Of a stretch of DNA of 64,000 bases, positions 8,096 to 15,754 are shown one piece after another (the stretch's first letter is position 1; each line of letters opens with the position of its first letter). Location: positions 1 to 64,000 of the forward strand of contig NZ_JAAAPO010000006.1 in the NCBI RefSeq assembly GCF_009909235.1, in the 5' to 3' direction. The DNA is from Novosphingobium ovatum. Its GTDB lineage: Bacteria > Pseudomonadota > Alphaproteobacteria > Sphingomonadales > Sphingomonadaceae. A program made the translations under genes and the position numbers. The notes beneath the pieces are model-generated. The model was not told the origin of the DNA and ran no database searches. It saw only the letters and a list, made by a program, of their open reading frames with translations.

Positions 8096-8113
8096 TCGCC
8101 CAGCAACCCCGGC

Positions 8114-8839
8114 CTAAAACAACCGGTCCTGCAACCACAGGATCGCCGGATAGGCGCAGATCCAGATCCAGAAAAACCGGTTCAACCCGAACAGGCAGGC
8201 ATTGGCCGCATGGAACAGCCCCGCCACCACCAGCCCCGCGATCAGTGTTGGCCGCCACACAAACGCCAGCGGAAAGGCCAGTTCGAACCCCATCACCGCC
8301 CAGCCCATCACCCATAGCAACCGGGGGCGATTGGCCCAGCCGCGCAGATTGCCTCCCACCGGATAGGCCGAGAACAGGAACACATCACGCAGCGCCCGCC
8401 CGCTGCGCCACGCCGGGTTCACCACCTTGACCCAGCCGGACATGAAATAACACAGCACCAGCTGCATCCCCAGATAGCCGAACGCCAGCTCCTGATCGGC
8501 CACGCGCGGCAGGTAATAGGCCGCCGTCACGCACACCAGGATCAACAGACCCATCCGGTCAGCCCCGCCATTATATGGCCCATTGAAAAACGGCAGGATC
8601 GCCAGATGGTTGACCACCAGCAACGCCGTCAACACCTGTGGCGTCAGGCCCCAGAACGCCCCCCCCACGCAAACCATCAGCAACAGCGCCGACAGGCACA
8701 GGCGCGGCGCAAACAGCGCGCGCTCGGCCCGGCGGGCGGCGGGGCGCAGATGCTCCAGACTTTGCTGGAAGAACGCGGCGGCCATCATCGCCGTGGTCAA
8801 CCGCGAGGCCGCCTCCAGCCCGATCATGGCACGATCCAC
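8114..8839 (-). CDS. HTTM-domain-like integral membrane protein
   Basis: 241 residues with about six or seven hydrophobic helices. The C-terminal stretch LFHAANACLFGLNRFFW resembles the conserved histidine/Asn/Phe-rich helix of HTTM (vitamin K carboxylase-related) membrane proteins. Its start overlaps the end of the upstream hypothetical gene by 16 bp, so the two are co-translated. Function of bacterial HTTM proteins is mostly unknown. A link to the downstream phenol dehydrogenase is only positional: the same strand, with an 85-bp gap that holds a promoter. Confidence 0.65.
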   Translation of the reverse strand: MDRAMIGLEAASRLTTAMMAAAFFQQSLEHLRPAARRAERALFAPRLCLSALLLMVCVGGAFWGLTPQVLTALLVVNHLAILPFFNGPYNGGADRMGLLILVCVTAAYYLPRVADQELAFGYLGMQLVLCYFMSGWVKVVNPAWRSGRALRDVFLFSAYPVGGNLRGWANRPRLLWVMGWAVMGFELAFPLAFVWRPTLIAGLVVAGLFHAANACLFGLNRFFWIWICAYPAILWLQDRLF

Positions 8840-9294
8840 TCTGCCAAGGGTTGCGCCGCCGAGAGATAGGCCAGCGTGCTGTCAACCTGCTCCCCCTGCC
8901 CGCGCTGTTTCAACCGGATGCGGATGCGCAGATGGTCCGCGCCCTCGATCCGTCCATGGCGGTGCAGATCGCGCGCCACGCGCAGGAACAATTCGCGCTG
9001 GCTGTGATCGATGGTGCGGGCGTCGGCCCCTTGCAGCAGCCGCTCGGCCAGGCTGACCAGATACAACCCCTCGTTCCACGAGGCGTTCCAGAACAGGCGC
9101 AGCAGCATCCGCCACCATGGTACCACCGCCGCGCGCGGACGAAAGGGATGCCAGACGGGCGCTGGATCATCGGCCCCATGGCTTAACGCGTATTCCACCC
9201 GTGGGCTGGCGCTGACGCCATCGAAAAAGCGCCATGACGGCACAATCGCGGGCAGCAACAGCCGCAGCCCGGCCAAGGGAAAGACATGACGCAT
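8824..9294 (-). CDS. Hypothetical protein paired with the HTTM gene
   Basis: 156 residues from ATG 9294, chosen because AGGGCGGGG precedes it; a GTG at 9315 is the alternative. I do not recognise a family. The N-terminus MRHVFPLAGLRLLLPAIVPSWRFF may be one membrane or amphipathic segment. The rest is soluble and rich in Arg and Trp, with a run of basic residues (LRIRIRLKQRG) near the end. It overlaps the HTTM gene and likely works with it. Confidence 0.6.
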   Translation of the reverse strand: MRHVFPLAGLRLLLPAIVPSWRFFDGVSASPRVEYALSHGADDPAPVWHPFRPRAAVVPWWRMLLRLFWNASWNEGLYLVSLAERLLQGADARTIDHSQRELFLRVARDLHRHGRIEGADHLRIRIRLKQRGQGEQVDSTLAYLSAAQPLAEWIVP

Positions 9295-9649
9295 CCCCGC
9301 CCTGATAGCAGCCACGCGCCTCGCCCCGCATCAGGGAACGCCCCCATTCCCGACCGACCCTGTGGCCATGGCGGGGCAGTAGGTCTTGACGGGGGACAAG
9401 ACCAACGGAGGTCAGCAGCCTTACTGTGCGTGGTGCGCAGCGACTTGCTCCACTCCCGCTTTACCTTGCCAGTAAGGCCGCGCCAGAACGCCTGATCCGA
9501 CTTGGTGATGGCACGGCGCAAGTCGTACACGCCATGGGGTTCACCCGGATACGCATAGGGGGCTCCATAGTGCTACGATTGTAGCAACCAACGGCAGCAA
9601 ACCCTTACTTTCTGGGATTTCCCTACCCTCTCAACCACTTGGGAGAAGG
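9295..9649. other. Chromosomal stretch between the HTTM pair and the island; no convincing gene
   Basis: This is the DNA that lay downstream of tRNA-Thr before insertion. It has a hairpin GGTCTTG/CAAGACC at 9382-9403 and a minus-strand reading frame (about 9411-9560) giving GVYDLRRAITKSDQAFWRG and a basic tail. That piece could be the end of a degraded gene, but it lacks a start signal and a recognised family. Confidence 0.4.
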
Positions 9650-9695
9650 TGGTGCCGCTTACGTGACTCGAACACGTGACCCCATCATTACGAAT
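9650..9695. repeat. attL: 46-bp duplicate of the tRNA-Thr 3' end
   Basis: Identical to 30043-30088. It covers the tRNA from the anticodon loop to the CCA end; beyond it the sequence diverges (left TATAG, right GATGTG). It is the displaced chromosomal tRNA 3' end created by site-specific integration. Confidence 0.9.
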
Positions 9696-9791
9696 TATAG
9701 AAAATAGCCCAAAGCGCCTTGCGCCAGATTTGCTAAGTGTATGCCAATATGGCATATTTGCAATCACGAGCCATCACAAACCCTTGCTGTT

Positions 9792-9830
9792 TTGCTTACT
9801 GGTGCTTACTATGTGCTTACTAGTAAGCAC
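9792..9830. promoter_or_regulatory. Integrase arm-type site cluster, left end
   Basis: TTGCTTACT (9792-9800), GTGCTTACT (9802-9810) and GTGCTTACT (9813-9821) are direct repeats spaced 10-11 bp, one helical turn, followed immediately by the inverted copy AGTAAGCAC (9822-9830). The same nonamer lies inside the right border at 29979-29987. This pattern fits arm-binding sites of the tyrosine integrase and possibly autoregulation, as it sits just before the int start. Confidence 0.6.
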
Positions 9831-9848
9831 GCCAAGGCCCACCCCATC

Positions 9849-11204
9849 ATGCCCACCGCCCCCATCACCAAGCGCACCGTTGACGCTGCCAAGCCAGGCA
9901 GCGGGGACATATTCATTTGGGACACCAAGGTGCCCGGCTTCGGTCTCAAAGTGACGCCATCGGGTGGCAAGGTTTATGTGTTCCAGTACCGCATGGCCAA
10001 CCCAGGCGCGGCGCGGGCGATGCCTGCCCGGCGGATGAATATCGGCAAGCATGGGGCCATGACGCCGGACCAGGCGCGCACCCGCGCCATTGAACTGGCG
10101 GCCATCGTCAAGCTCGGGACCGACCCTCAGCAAGAGGCCCGCGACAAGATTGCAGCAAAGGCCGAGGCCAAGCGCCAGGCTGAGGAGAAGGCCAAGCTGG
10201 AAAGCGATTTGGTCTTTGAGAAACTGGCCGAACGGTGGCTTAAGGAATATGAAATTGACCACCGCGCTACCAGCGTTGGGCAGGCCAAGGTTTCGGTGAG
10301 GAAGTACCTCACCCCCAAGCTCGCCGGTAAGCCCATGCCGCACATCACCAAGGCGGACCTGCAAGCCGCACTGGACGCCATCCCCACCAAGCAGAAGGCC
10401 ACCCGCCAACAGGTGTTCGCCTATGCCTCCATTCTGTGGCGCTGGGCGCTGGAGCGTGGCGACATTGCCGACAACCCCGTGCCCAGCATGGCCAAGCCCA
10501 AAGTGCCCAAGGCCCGTGACCGGGTGTTGACGGATGATGAACTGGCCACGGTGTGGAAGGCCGCGAAGGTGTTGCGGGAGCCACTGGGTGCCTTTTACCG
10601 GCTGTTGATCCTGACTGGGCAGCGCCGCGAGGAGGTTGCGGGCATGACCTGGGCGCAGGTGGACCGCGCCACGGCAACATGGGTCATCCCAGCCGACAAG
10701 GCCAAAAACGCCGTGGCCCATATCGTGCCGCTCAGCCCAGCGGTCATGGAGGAGCTGGACCGGCTGGCGCTGGACCGCCACGTTGCAGCCAAGACGCCGG
10801 ACCCTGACGCCAAACGGTGGCCCAAGGCAGGTCCGGTCATTTCCATCAAAGGCACCGCGCCGCTGAGTTGCTTTTCCCAGGCGCGCAAGGCGCTGGACGC
10901 TGAGGTGCTCAAAGTCCGTGGCGCGGCTGGCGAGCTGGAGGCATGGCGGGTGCATGATTTGCGCCGCACGTTGGCCACTGGGTTGCAGCGGTTGGGGGTG
11001 CGCTTCGAGGTCACGGAGGCGGTGTTGAACCACGTGTCCGGCGCCCGGTCCGGCGTGGCGGGCATCTACCAGCGGCACGACTGGGCGGATGAGAAGCGGA
11101 GCGCCCTGGAGGCCTGGGCTCGTCACGTGGCGGCCATCCTGACGCCAGCCGAGGCAGAGGCGGGCAAGGTGGTGGCAATCACCAGCGCGAAGCAATCAGC
11201 CTGA
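9849..11204 (+). CDS. P4-type tyrosine site-specific integrase
   Basis: 451 residues. The N-terminal arm-binding DUF4102 domain occupies about residues 1-90 (ITKRTVDAAKPGSGD, WDTKVPGFGLKVTPSGGK). A coiled, charged linker and core-binding domain follow, then the catalytic domain with R259 (LTGQRREE), H369-x-x-R372 (VHDLRRT), H395 and nucleophile Y407 (GIYQRH). All catalytic residues are present, so it should be active. ATG 9849 gives the normal family N-terminus; a longer in-frame start at 9741 would add an unlikely leader across the arm-site repeats. It catalyses integration of this island into tRNA-Thr. Confidence 0.93.
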   Translation: MPTAPITKRTVDAAKPGSGDIFIWDTKVPGFGLKVTPSGGKVYVFQYRMANPGAARAMPARRMNIGKHGAMTPDQARTRAIELAAIVKLGTDPQQEARDKIAAKAEAKRQAEEKAKLESDLVFEKLAERWLKEYEIDHRATSVGQAKVSVRKYLTPKLAGKPMPHITKADLQAALDAIPTKQKATRQQVFAYASILWRWALERGDIADNPVPSMAKPKVPKARDRVLTDDELATVWKAAKVLREPLGAFYRLLILTGQRREEVAGMTWAQVDRATATWVIPADKAKNAVAHIVPLSPAVMEELDRLALDRHVAAKTPDPDAKRWPKAGPVISIKGTAPLSCFSQARKALDAEVLKVRGAAGELEAWRVHDLRRTLATGLQRLGVRFEVTEAVLNHVSGARSGVAGIYQRHDWADEKRSALEAWARHVAAILTPAEAEAGKVVAITSAKQSA

Positions 11205-11266
11205 GCGGTATGGATGGCGGCGGCTGGCCGTTGCAAATATAACTAAAAAGTGATAAGGTGCAAAAG

Positions 11267-11602
11267 ATGACAGGCTGGACCATTGAGGCAGTAAGCGAGG
11301 CGTTAGCCGAACTTGCCGCCATGCCTATCGACATTGCCGCGCGGTTTGAGCGCATTGTGCGGCTGATCGAAGCCAATGGCCTGCCCGCCATGCGCGAACC
11401 ATATGTGAAGCATCTGGAAGGCAAGCTGTGGGAAATGCGGATGACCGGGCGCGATGGCATTGCCCGCGCCATCTATTTCACCGCCAGCGGCAAGCGGGTC
11501 ATCATCGCCCGCGTGTTTGCCAAAAAGACGCAAAAGACCCCGCGCTCCGAGATTGAAACCGCGCTGCGGCGCATGGAGGCATGGACCGATGACCAAGGCT
11601 AA
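11267..11602 (+). CDS. HigB/RelE-like toxin (Gp49 family)
   Basis: 111 residues. The core KHLEGKLWEMRMTGRDGIARAIYF followed by KRVIIARVFAKKTQKTP is the signature of phage-derived Gp49-like HigB toxins, ribosome-dependent mRNA interferases. ATG 11267 is used because AAGG lies 8 bases upstream. The gene overlaps the following XRE gene by 14 bp, giving the toxin-first order typical of higBA. It probably stabilises the island. The internal motif here is written in two parts, first KHLEGKLWEMRMTGRDG, then IARAIYF. Confidence 0.85.
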   Translation: MTGWTIEAVSEALAELAAMPIDIAARFERIVRLIEANGLPAMREPYVKHLEGKLWEMRMTGRDGIARAIYFTASGKRVIIARVFAKKTQKTPRSEIETALRRMEAWTDDQG

Positions 11603-11882
11603 CCCGCAATCGCTGGCCGATTTGCGCCAGGGCTGGGCGAAAGACCCCGAGTTCCAGCGGGAATTTGCCGCGCTGGAGGATGAATTTGTCATGGCGCAGA
11701 CCTTCATCCAGGCGCGCACGGCGGCTGGCCTTACCCAGGCCCAGTTGGCCGAACGCATGGGCGCCAAGCAAAGCTATGTCGCGCGCCTGGAAAGCGGGCG
11801 AATGCTACCATCTGTACGCACCTTGCAGAAATTCGCCGCCGCCACCGGCACTAAGCTGCGTGTGGCTTTTGACGCGGGTTGA
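11589..11882 (+). CDS. XRE-family antitoxin (HigA-like)
   Basis: 97 residues. The helix-turn-helix lies at about residues 40-90: ARTAAGLTQAQLAERMG, then YVARLESGR and the C-terminal helix VRTLQKFAAATGTKLRV. It starts inside the toxin gene, so translation is coupled. It should bind the toxin and repress the pair's promoter upstream of 11258. Confidence 0.87.
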   Translation: MTKANPQSLADLRQGWAKDPEFQREFAALEDEFVMAQTFIQARTAAGLTQAQLAERMGAKQSYVARLESGRMLPSVRTLQKFAAATGTKLRVAFDAG

Positions 11883-11906
11883 TCAAGCGCTGAAGGTATC
11901 CGACCA

Positions 11907-12536
11907 ATGAAGTTCCAATTCCGAGTTGAGACGCGCCCGGAATCTGCTGACACCGAAAATTGCAGGCGCCTAAGCCCCTCGGAATTGGACAGCTTCGGCA
12001 ACCCTTTGGCCCCCATAACCATTGAGGTCATCACGCAAGCTGGGACTGACAACCGATATTGGATCGCTTATGCTGAGGACCTCCCAGGCTACTTTGGCGA
12101 CGGCGAAACTCCTATTGTCGCCCTTTCGCGTCTCCATGCAGCATATTCGCGCAAACCCATATTTCGGACAACGGTTCGTCGGTATTCTGAAAAATCCCAT
12201 AATGCTTGGATAGAGCGGTGGATTGAGGCAAATAAAGCAATTGCGAAGCTCAGAAATTCCTCCTCTCTCGCTGTGACGGATGTTGCAAAGGAATATGGAA
12301 TTGGAAAGAGCCTTCTGCAAATACGCTATACCAAGATGATAAATTTTGCAGAAAGCCTTATCAAAGACGGGACTTTTAGCGGGTATGACCTGCCCTATGT
12401 CATGAAGGAGCTAACCGGTCAGGCTTGCTCCGACACTGCGATCATGGCCCTGCGAGCTACGTGGGCAGACAAACCAAAGCACAAGGTTATCCAAATGTGG
12501 GCCATTGAACGGTTTTTGGGGCTTGATGGGCACTAG
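11907..12536 (+). CDS. Hypothetical protein with HicB-like N-terminus
   Basis: 209 residues of lower GC than its neighbours. Residues about 35-75 (IEVITQAGTDNRYWIAYAED then LPGYFGDGETPIVALSRL) resemble the partial RNase-H-like fold of HicB antitoxins, which bind HicA toxins, but no HicA gene is adjacent. The C-terminal half, with KEYGIGKSLLQIRYTK, may hold a helix-turn-helix. It starts 24 bp after the antitoxin stop. Function unknown; an orphan regulator is possible. Confidence 0.55.
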   Translation: MKFQFRVETRPESADTENCRRLSPSELDSFGNPLAPITIEVITQAGTDNRYWIAYAEDLPGYFGDGETPIVALSRLHAAYSRKPIFRTTVRRYSEKSHNAWIERWIEANKAIAKLRNSSSLAVTDVAKEYGIGKSLLQIRYTKMINFAESLIKDGTFSGYDLPYVMKELTGQACSDTAIMALRATWADKPKHKVIQMWAIERFLGLDGH

Positions 12537-12632
12537 ACCCGATTTTGGCCCATTTGGGGGTCCCACAGACTTGTCGCCACCGCCAAAAATGTGAGTACAT
12601 ATGACGGCTACCAACCATTTGGAGGTAGCGTT

Positions 12633-12842
12633 ATGACCCCTCACATTCTCGATACGGCTGGCGCGGCGGAGTATCTCGGCCTGTCCTGTCCCACCCTGGA
12701 GCGCCTGCGCCTGACCGGCAATGGCCCGCAATATGCCAAGCTCTCCCCCGGCAAACGCGGCCCCGTCCGTTATCGCCGCGATGACCTGGACGCTTGGGTT
12801 GCCTCCCGCCTGATCCATTCCACCAGCGAGGAGGCGGCCTGA
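12633..12842 (+). CDS. AlpA/MerR-type helix-turn-helix regulator or excisionase
   Basis: 69 residues. LDTAGAAEYLGLSCPTLERL is a winged helix-turn-helix of the AlpA/excisionase class, and VRYRRDDLDAWVASRL is its usual wing and C-terminus. ATG 12633 follows a GGAGGT with proper spacing. Such proteins activate or excise P4-like elements; here it heads a three-gene run ending in the primase-helicase. Confidence 0.8.
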   Translation: MTPHILDTAGAAEYLGLSCPTLERLRLTGNGPQYAKLSPGKRGPVRYRRDDLDAWVASRLIHSTSEEAA

Positions 12843-12845
12843 GCC

Positions 12846-13094
12846 ATGAATAATCAGACCCCCGCCACCTTTGGCAGCGAGGGCCTTGAGAAGCTTCCCG
12901 GCAATCTCAAGGCTCAGATTACTGCACCGCAGTTCGGCAGGCAAGCAGTGTGTGCAGCTTGCATTTTCTATAGCGAGCAAACGAAAGGCTTCGGTTATTG
13001 CAGGCGCTATCCGCCGACCGATGGCTTGCCCCTGACCAATGCTGCTAGTTGGTGCGGCGAATTCATTGCCTTCGACCAGAAGGGAGGCTGCTGA
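12846..13094 (+). CDS. Small Cys-rich protein, possible metal-binding
   Basis: 82 residues. Cysteines occur as CAAC, then GYCRRYPP, then WCGEF, and one at the C-terminus, a spacing that could bind zinc or an Fe-S cluster. It starts 3 bp after the AlpA-like gene and its stop overlaps the next start by 1 base (TGATG), so it belongs to the replication operon. Small proteins of this form often sit before phage primases; function unknown. Confidence 0.65.
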   Translation: MNNQTPATFGSEGLEKLPGNLKAQITAPQFGRQAVCAACIFYSEQTKGFGYCRRYPPTDGLPLTNAASWCGEFIAFDQKGGC

Positions 13095-15388
13095 TGCCTC
13101 TCTCCCCATCCATGGCACCGCTCGCCCGCTTTCCGCGCTGGATTAACTGGCGCCTTGTGCAAGACGCGCACCGCCCCGGCAAGCCGCGCAAAATCCCTAT
13201 CAACCCTCGCACGGGTCAGCCTTGTGGGGCTAACGACCCTTCCGCCTGGTGCTCATACGATGAGGCGGAAGCTGCCGCTCGGCGTAGCGGGGATCGGATG
13301 GGGTTTTGTTTTGTTCAGGGTGACGGGCTCTTTTTCCTCGACCTAGATAACTGCCGGGACCCGGTGACTGGCGAGCTTTCCATCATCGCGCAAAAATTGG
13401 TCAACGTCTGGGATGGGCAAGCCGCCATTGAGGTGAGCCAGAGCGGTCGCGGACTGCACATTTTTGGGTGGGCATCTGTCATCCCAGAGCACGCCTGCAA
13501 GAATACGGACCTTGGCTTGGAATTGTATCACAAGGACCGCTTCGTAGCGTTCACGGATGACCGGAGCATGGGCACCCTTGGGGGCGTGGACGTGAGTAAC
13601 ACTTTGGCCAAGATCATCGCAGCTCTTTTTATTCCGGCGTCCACTCAACACGTTCAGGCGGATTGGGGCCTAGAAGATAAAGGCGTCGCCCCGGACGACG
13701 CATTGTTGCTGGAAACTATGCTCTGCTCACGATCTGCCGCCAGCACCTTCGGCAACAAGGCGCCGTTTGCGGCGTTGTGGGTGGCCGATGCTGACGCTTT
13801 AGCGAAGGCCTTTCCTAGCCAGAACGGCTATGACCCGTATGACCGCTCCAGTGCCGATGCGGCGCTTGCTTGTCATTTGGCTTATTGGTGCGGTAGCGAT
13901 CTGCCGCGCATTGAACGCTTTATGCGCGAAAGCGCGTTGTTGCGGGAGAAGTGGGATGAACGTCCTGACTACCTGCACCGGACCATTTCGCACGCGATCA
14001 GTGTGGTTGGGGCGCGGGCGCGGCCTCTTCATGGGCATTTGGCGGCCCCGGCTAACCATGGGCTCATCGGCGAAGCCCTTCCCGTCCTTAGCAGTTCAGT
14101 GGATGCGGAGGTCAGCGAGGATGCCATCGCTGAGGCATTCAAAGCTGAATATGCGGGTGGCATGAAATTCGACCATCAGCGTGGCAAGTGGTTCGTTTAT
14201 GATCCTTTGAGCCATTGGGTGCGGGATGATCGCAGGGGGGCATTCCATCGCGCCCGTTTGGCCTGCCGAGCCATGGGGCGGGGGAAGCGCTTGCTTGGCA
14301 AGGCTTCTACTGCGGAGGGCGTCGAAAAACTCCTGCGGGCCGACCCTGTGTTTGCCGTGACCTCGGACGTTTGGGATAGGAGCCCCATGCTCCTTGGTGT
14401 TCCTGGTGGGGCTGTGGATTTGCGCACTGGGGAGCTTCTTCCGGCCAGCCCTGAGCACATGATTACCAAAACCACATCGGTGGTGCCCGCTCCGGGGCTT
14501 CCGCTGCTTTGGCTGCGGGTCCTGGCGGAACTGTTCCCTGGCGACACCGAACTCGTTTGCTTTCTCAAACGCTTTTTCGGCTACGTGCTTACCGGCTCCA
14601 CACGGGAACACGCACTTCTGTTTTTCCTTGGGCCAGGCGGTAACGGCAAATCCACTGTCTTGAATGTGCTGACCAAAATGTTGGCAAGTTATGCCGCCAC
14701 CGCGACCATGGAAACCTTCATGGCCACCAGCCAAGACCGCCACACAACCGATCTTGCGATGCTGCAAGGACCCCGCCTTGTAACGGCCAGCGAAACGGAA
14801 AGCGGAAAGTTCTGGGCCGAGGCGCGCCTCAAGGCGTTGACCGGCGGCGATCCCATCACCGCGCGTTTCATGCGCCAAGACAACTTCACTTTCCCGCCTC
14901 AGTTCAAATTGATCATTGCGGGCAACCACCCTCCGCGTTTGCGCAATGCCGATGACGCTATGCGCCGCCGCCTGTTTATCGTCCCATTTTTGGTGAAGCC
15001 AAACGCGCCTGACCCGAAATTGGAGGAGAAACTCCAGGCGGAGCTTCCTCAAATTTTGGCATGGTGCATCGAAGGGGCGCTTGAGTGGCAGCGTGAGGGG
15101 CTTAACCCGCCACAATCCGTACGACTGGCATCCGAAGAGTATTTCGAGACCCAAGACATTTTTGGCCAGTGGCTCACTGAAAAATGTGAATTGGCTGTCA
15201 CTGCACGGGGGAAGCCCGACCCGCTTTTCCAGAGTTGGGCTGCTTATGCCCAAAAGGTTGGATTTGCACCAGGCGACACGCGGGCATTTGCTGACAGTCT
15301 CAAGGCTCGTGGGTTTGGCAAGCAAAGATCAAATGGGCAAAAATATTACACGGGCCTCGCCTTGAAAGTGGAAGGCCTTGTCAATTGA
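13094..15388 (+). CDS. P4-type primase-helicase
   Basis: 764 residues. The N-terminal part has the archaeo-eukaryotic primase-polymerase acidic motif D83-L-D85 (FFLDLDNCRD) followed by VSQSGRGLHIFG. A D5/P4 N-terminal module and a superfamily 3 helicase follow, with Walker A GPGGNGKST (K519). AGNHPPRLRNADDAMRRR is the SF3 B/C region with sensor Asn and arginine finger. It should drive autonomous replication of the excised element. The true start is ATG 13094, overlapping the previous stop, with AAGGGAGG upstream; the longer frame is not needed. Confidence 0.9.
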   Translation: MPLSPSMAPLARFPRWINWRLVQDAHRPGKPRKIPINPRTGQPCGANDPSAWCSYDEAEAAARRSGDRMGFCFVQGDGLFFLDLDNCRDPVTGELSIIAQKLVNVWDGQAAIEVSQSGRGLHIFGWASVIPEHACKNTDLGLELYHKDRFVAFTDDRSMGTLGGVDVSNTLAKIIAALFIPASTQHVQADWGLEDKGVAPDDALLLETMLCSRSAASTFGNKAPFAALWVADADALAKAFPSQNGYDPYDRSSADAALACHLAYWCGSDLPRIERFMRESALLREKWDERPDYLHRTISHAISVVGARARPLHGHLAAPANHGLIGEALPVLSSSVDAEVSEDAIAEAFKAEYAGGMKFDHQRGKWFVYDPLSHWVRDDRRGAFHRARLACRAMGRGKRLLGKASTAEGVEKLLRADPVFAVTSDVWDRSPMLLGVPGGAVDLRTGELLPASPEHMITKTTSVVPAPGLPLLWLRVLAELFPGDTELVCFLKRFFGYVLTGSTREHALLFFLGPGGNGKSTVLNVLTKMLASYAATATMETFMATSQDRHTTDLAMLQGPRLVTASETESGKFWAEARLKALTGGDPITARFMRQDNFTFPPQFKLIIAGNHPPRLRNADDAMRRRLFIVPFLVKPNAPDPKLEEKLQAELPQILAWCIEGALEWQREGLNPPQSVRLASEEYFETQDIFGQWLTEKCELAVTARGKPDPLFQSWAAYAQKVGFAPGDTRAFADSLKARGFGKQRSNGQKYYTGLALKVEGLVN

Positions 15389-15754
15389 ATGATCACAGGG
15401 GGGGATAGTGTTGTCATTTTTGATTTCCTCCCCCACATCAAGGGTGATAAAAAGGAATACCTCACCCTATCCGCCCCTTCACCTTTGGAAGGGCCGTTTT
15501 CCCCAACCTGAAAATGTGCCGATAACCAGTTCGTTATCCGCTACGAGAATTTATAAAATGGCCGATTTTCGGGGTTTTTGGCGTAACAACTCTCCCAAAT
15601 CTCCTGTTAGGCAGAACACTTCGCGCACGCGCGCGAGGAAAAGCAGTTTTCCCCAAGCGGTTGATTTTTCCCGTGCCCAGCCTCAGGACTGCAATTCGCC
15701 ATCTCGAACGTGTTTCGTTGCTGGCGGGAATGAATGTTTGTTTTGGGGGCCTTG
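15389..15754. other. 366-bp noncoding region between primase and restriction genes
   Basis: It is AT-richer than its flanks, with two copies of GTTTTCCCCAA (about 15498 and 15649) and poly-T/poly-A tracts. No reading frame has a ribosome site and family match. It may hold the island replication origin, which in P4-like elements can lie near the primase gene, and the promoter of the defence operon. No true iteron array is visible. Confidence 0.35.

Noticed and set aside
9183..9530. 115-codon minus-strand frame near the island border
   Set aside because: Overlaps a better frame, and the product has no recognisable domain. The part near 9411-9560 might be a gene remnant, but this cannot be supported.
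9650..9695. A second tRNA gene at the left border
   Set aside because: Only the 3' 46 bp are present; the 5' half does not follow, so it is a remnant att site and not a tRNA gene.
15389..15754. Replication origin with DnaA boxes or iterons
   Set aside because: Only two short GTTTTCCCCAA copies and one partial DnaA-like match are visible; not enough to call an origin.
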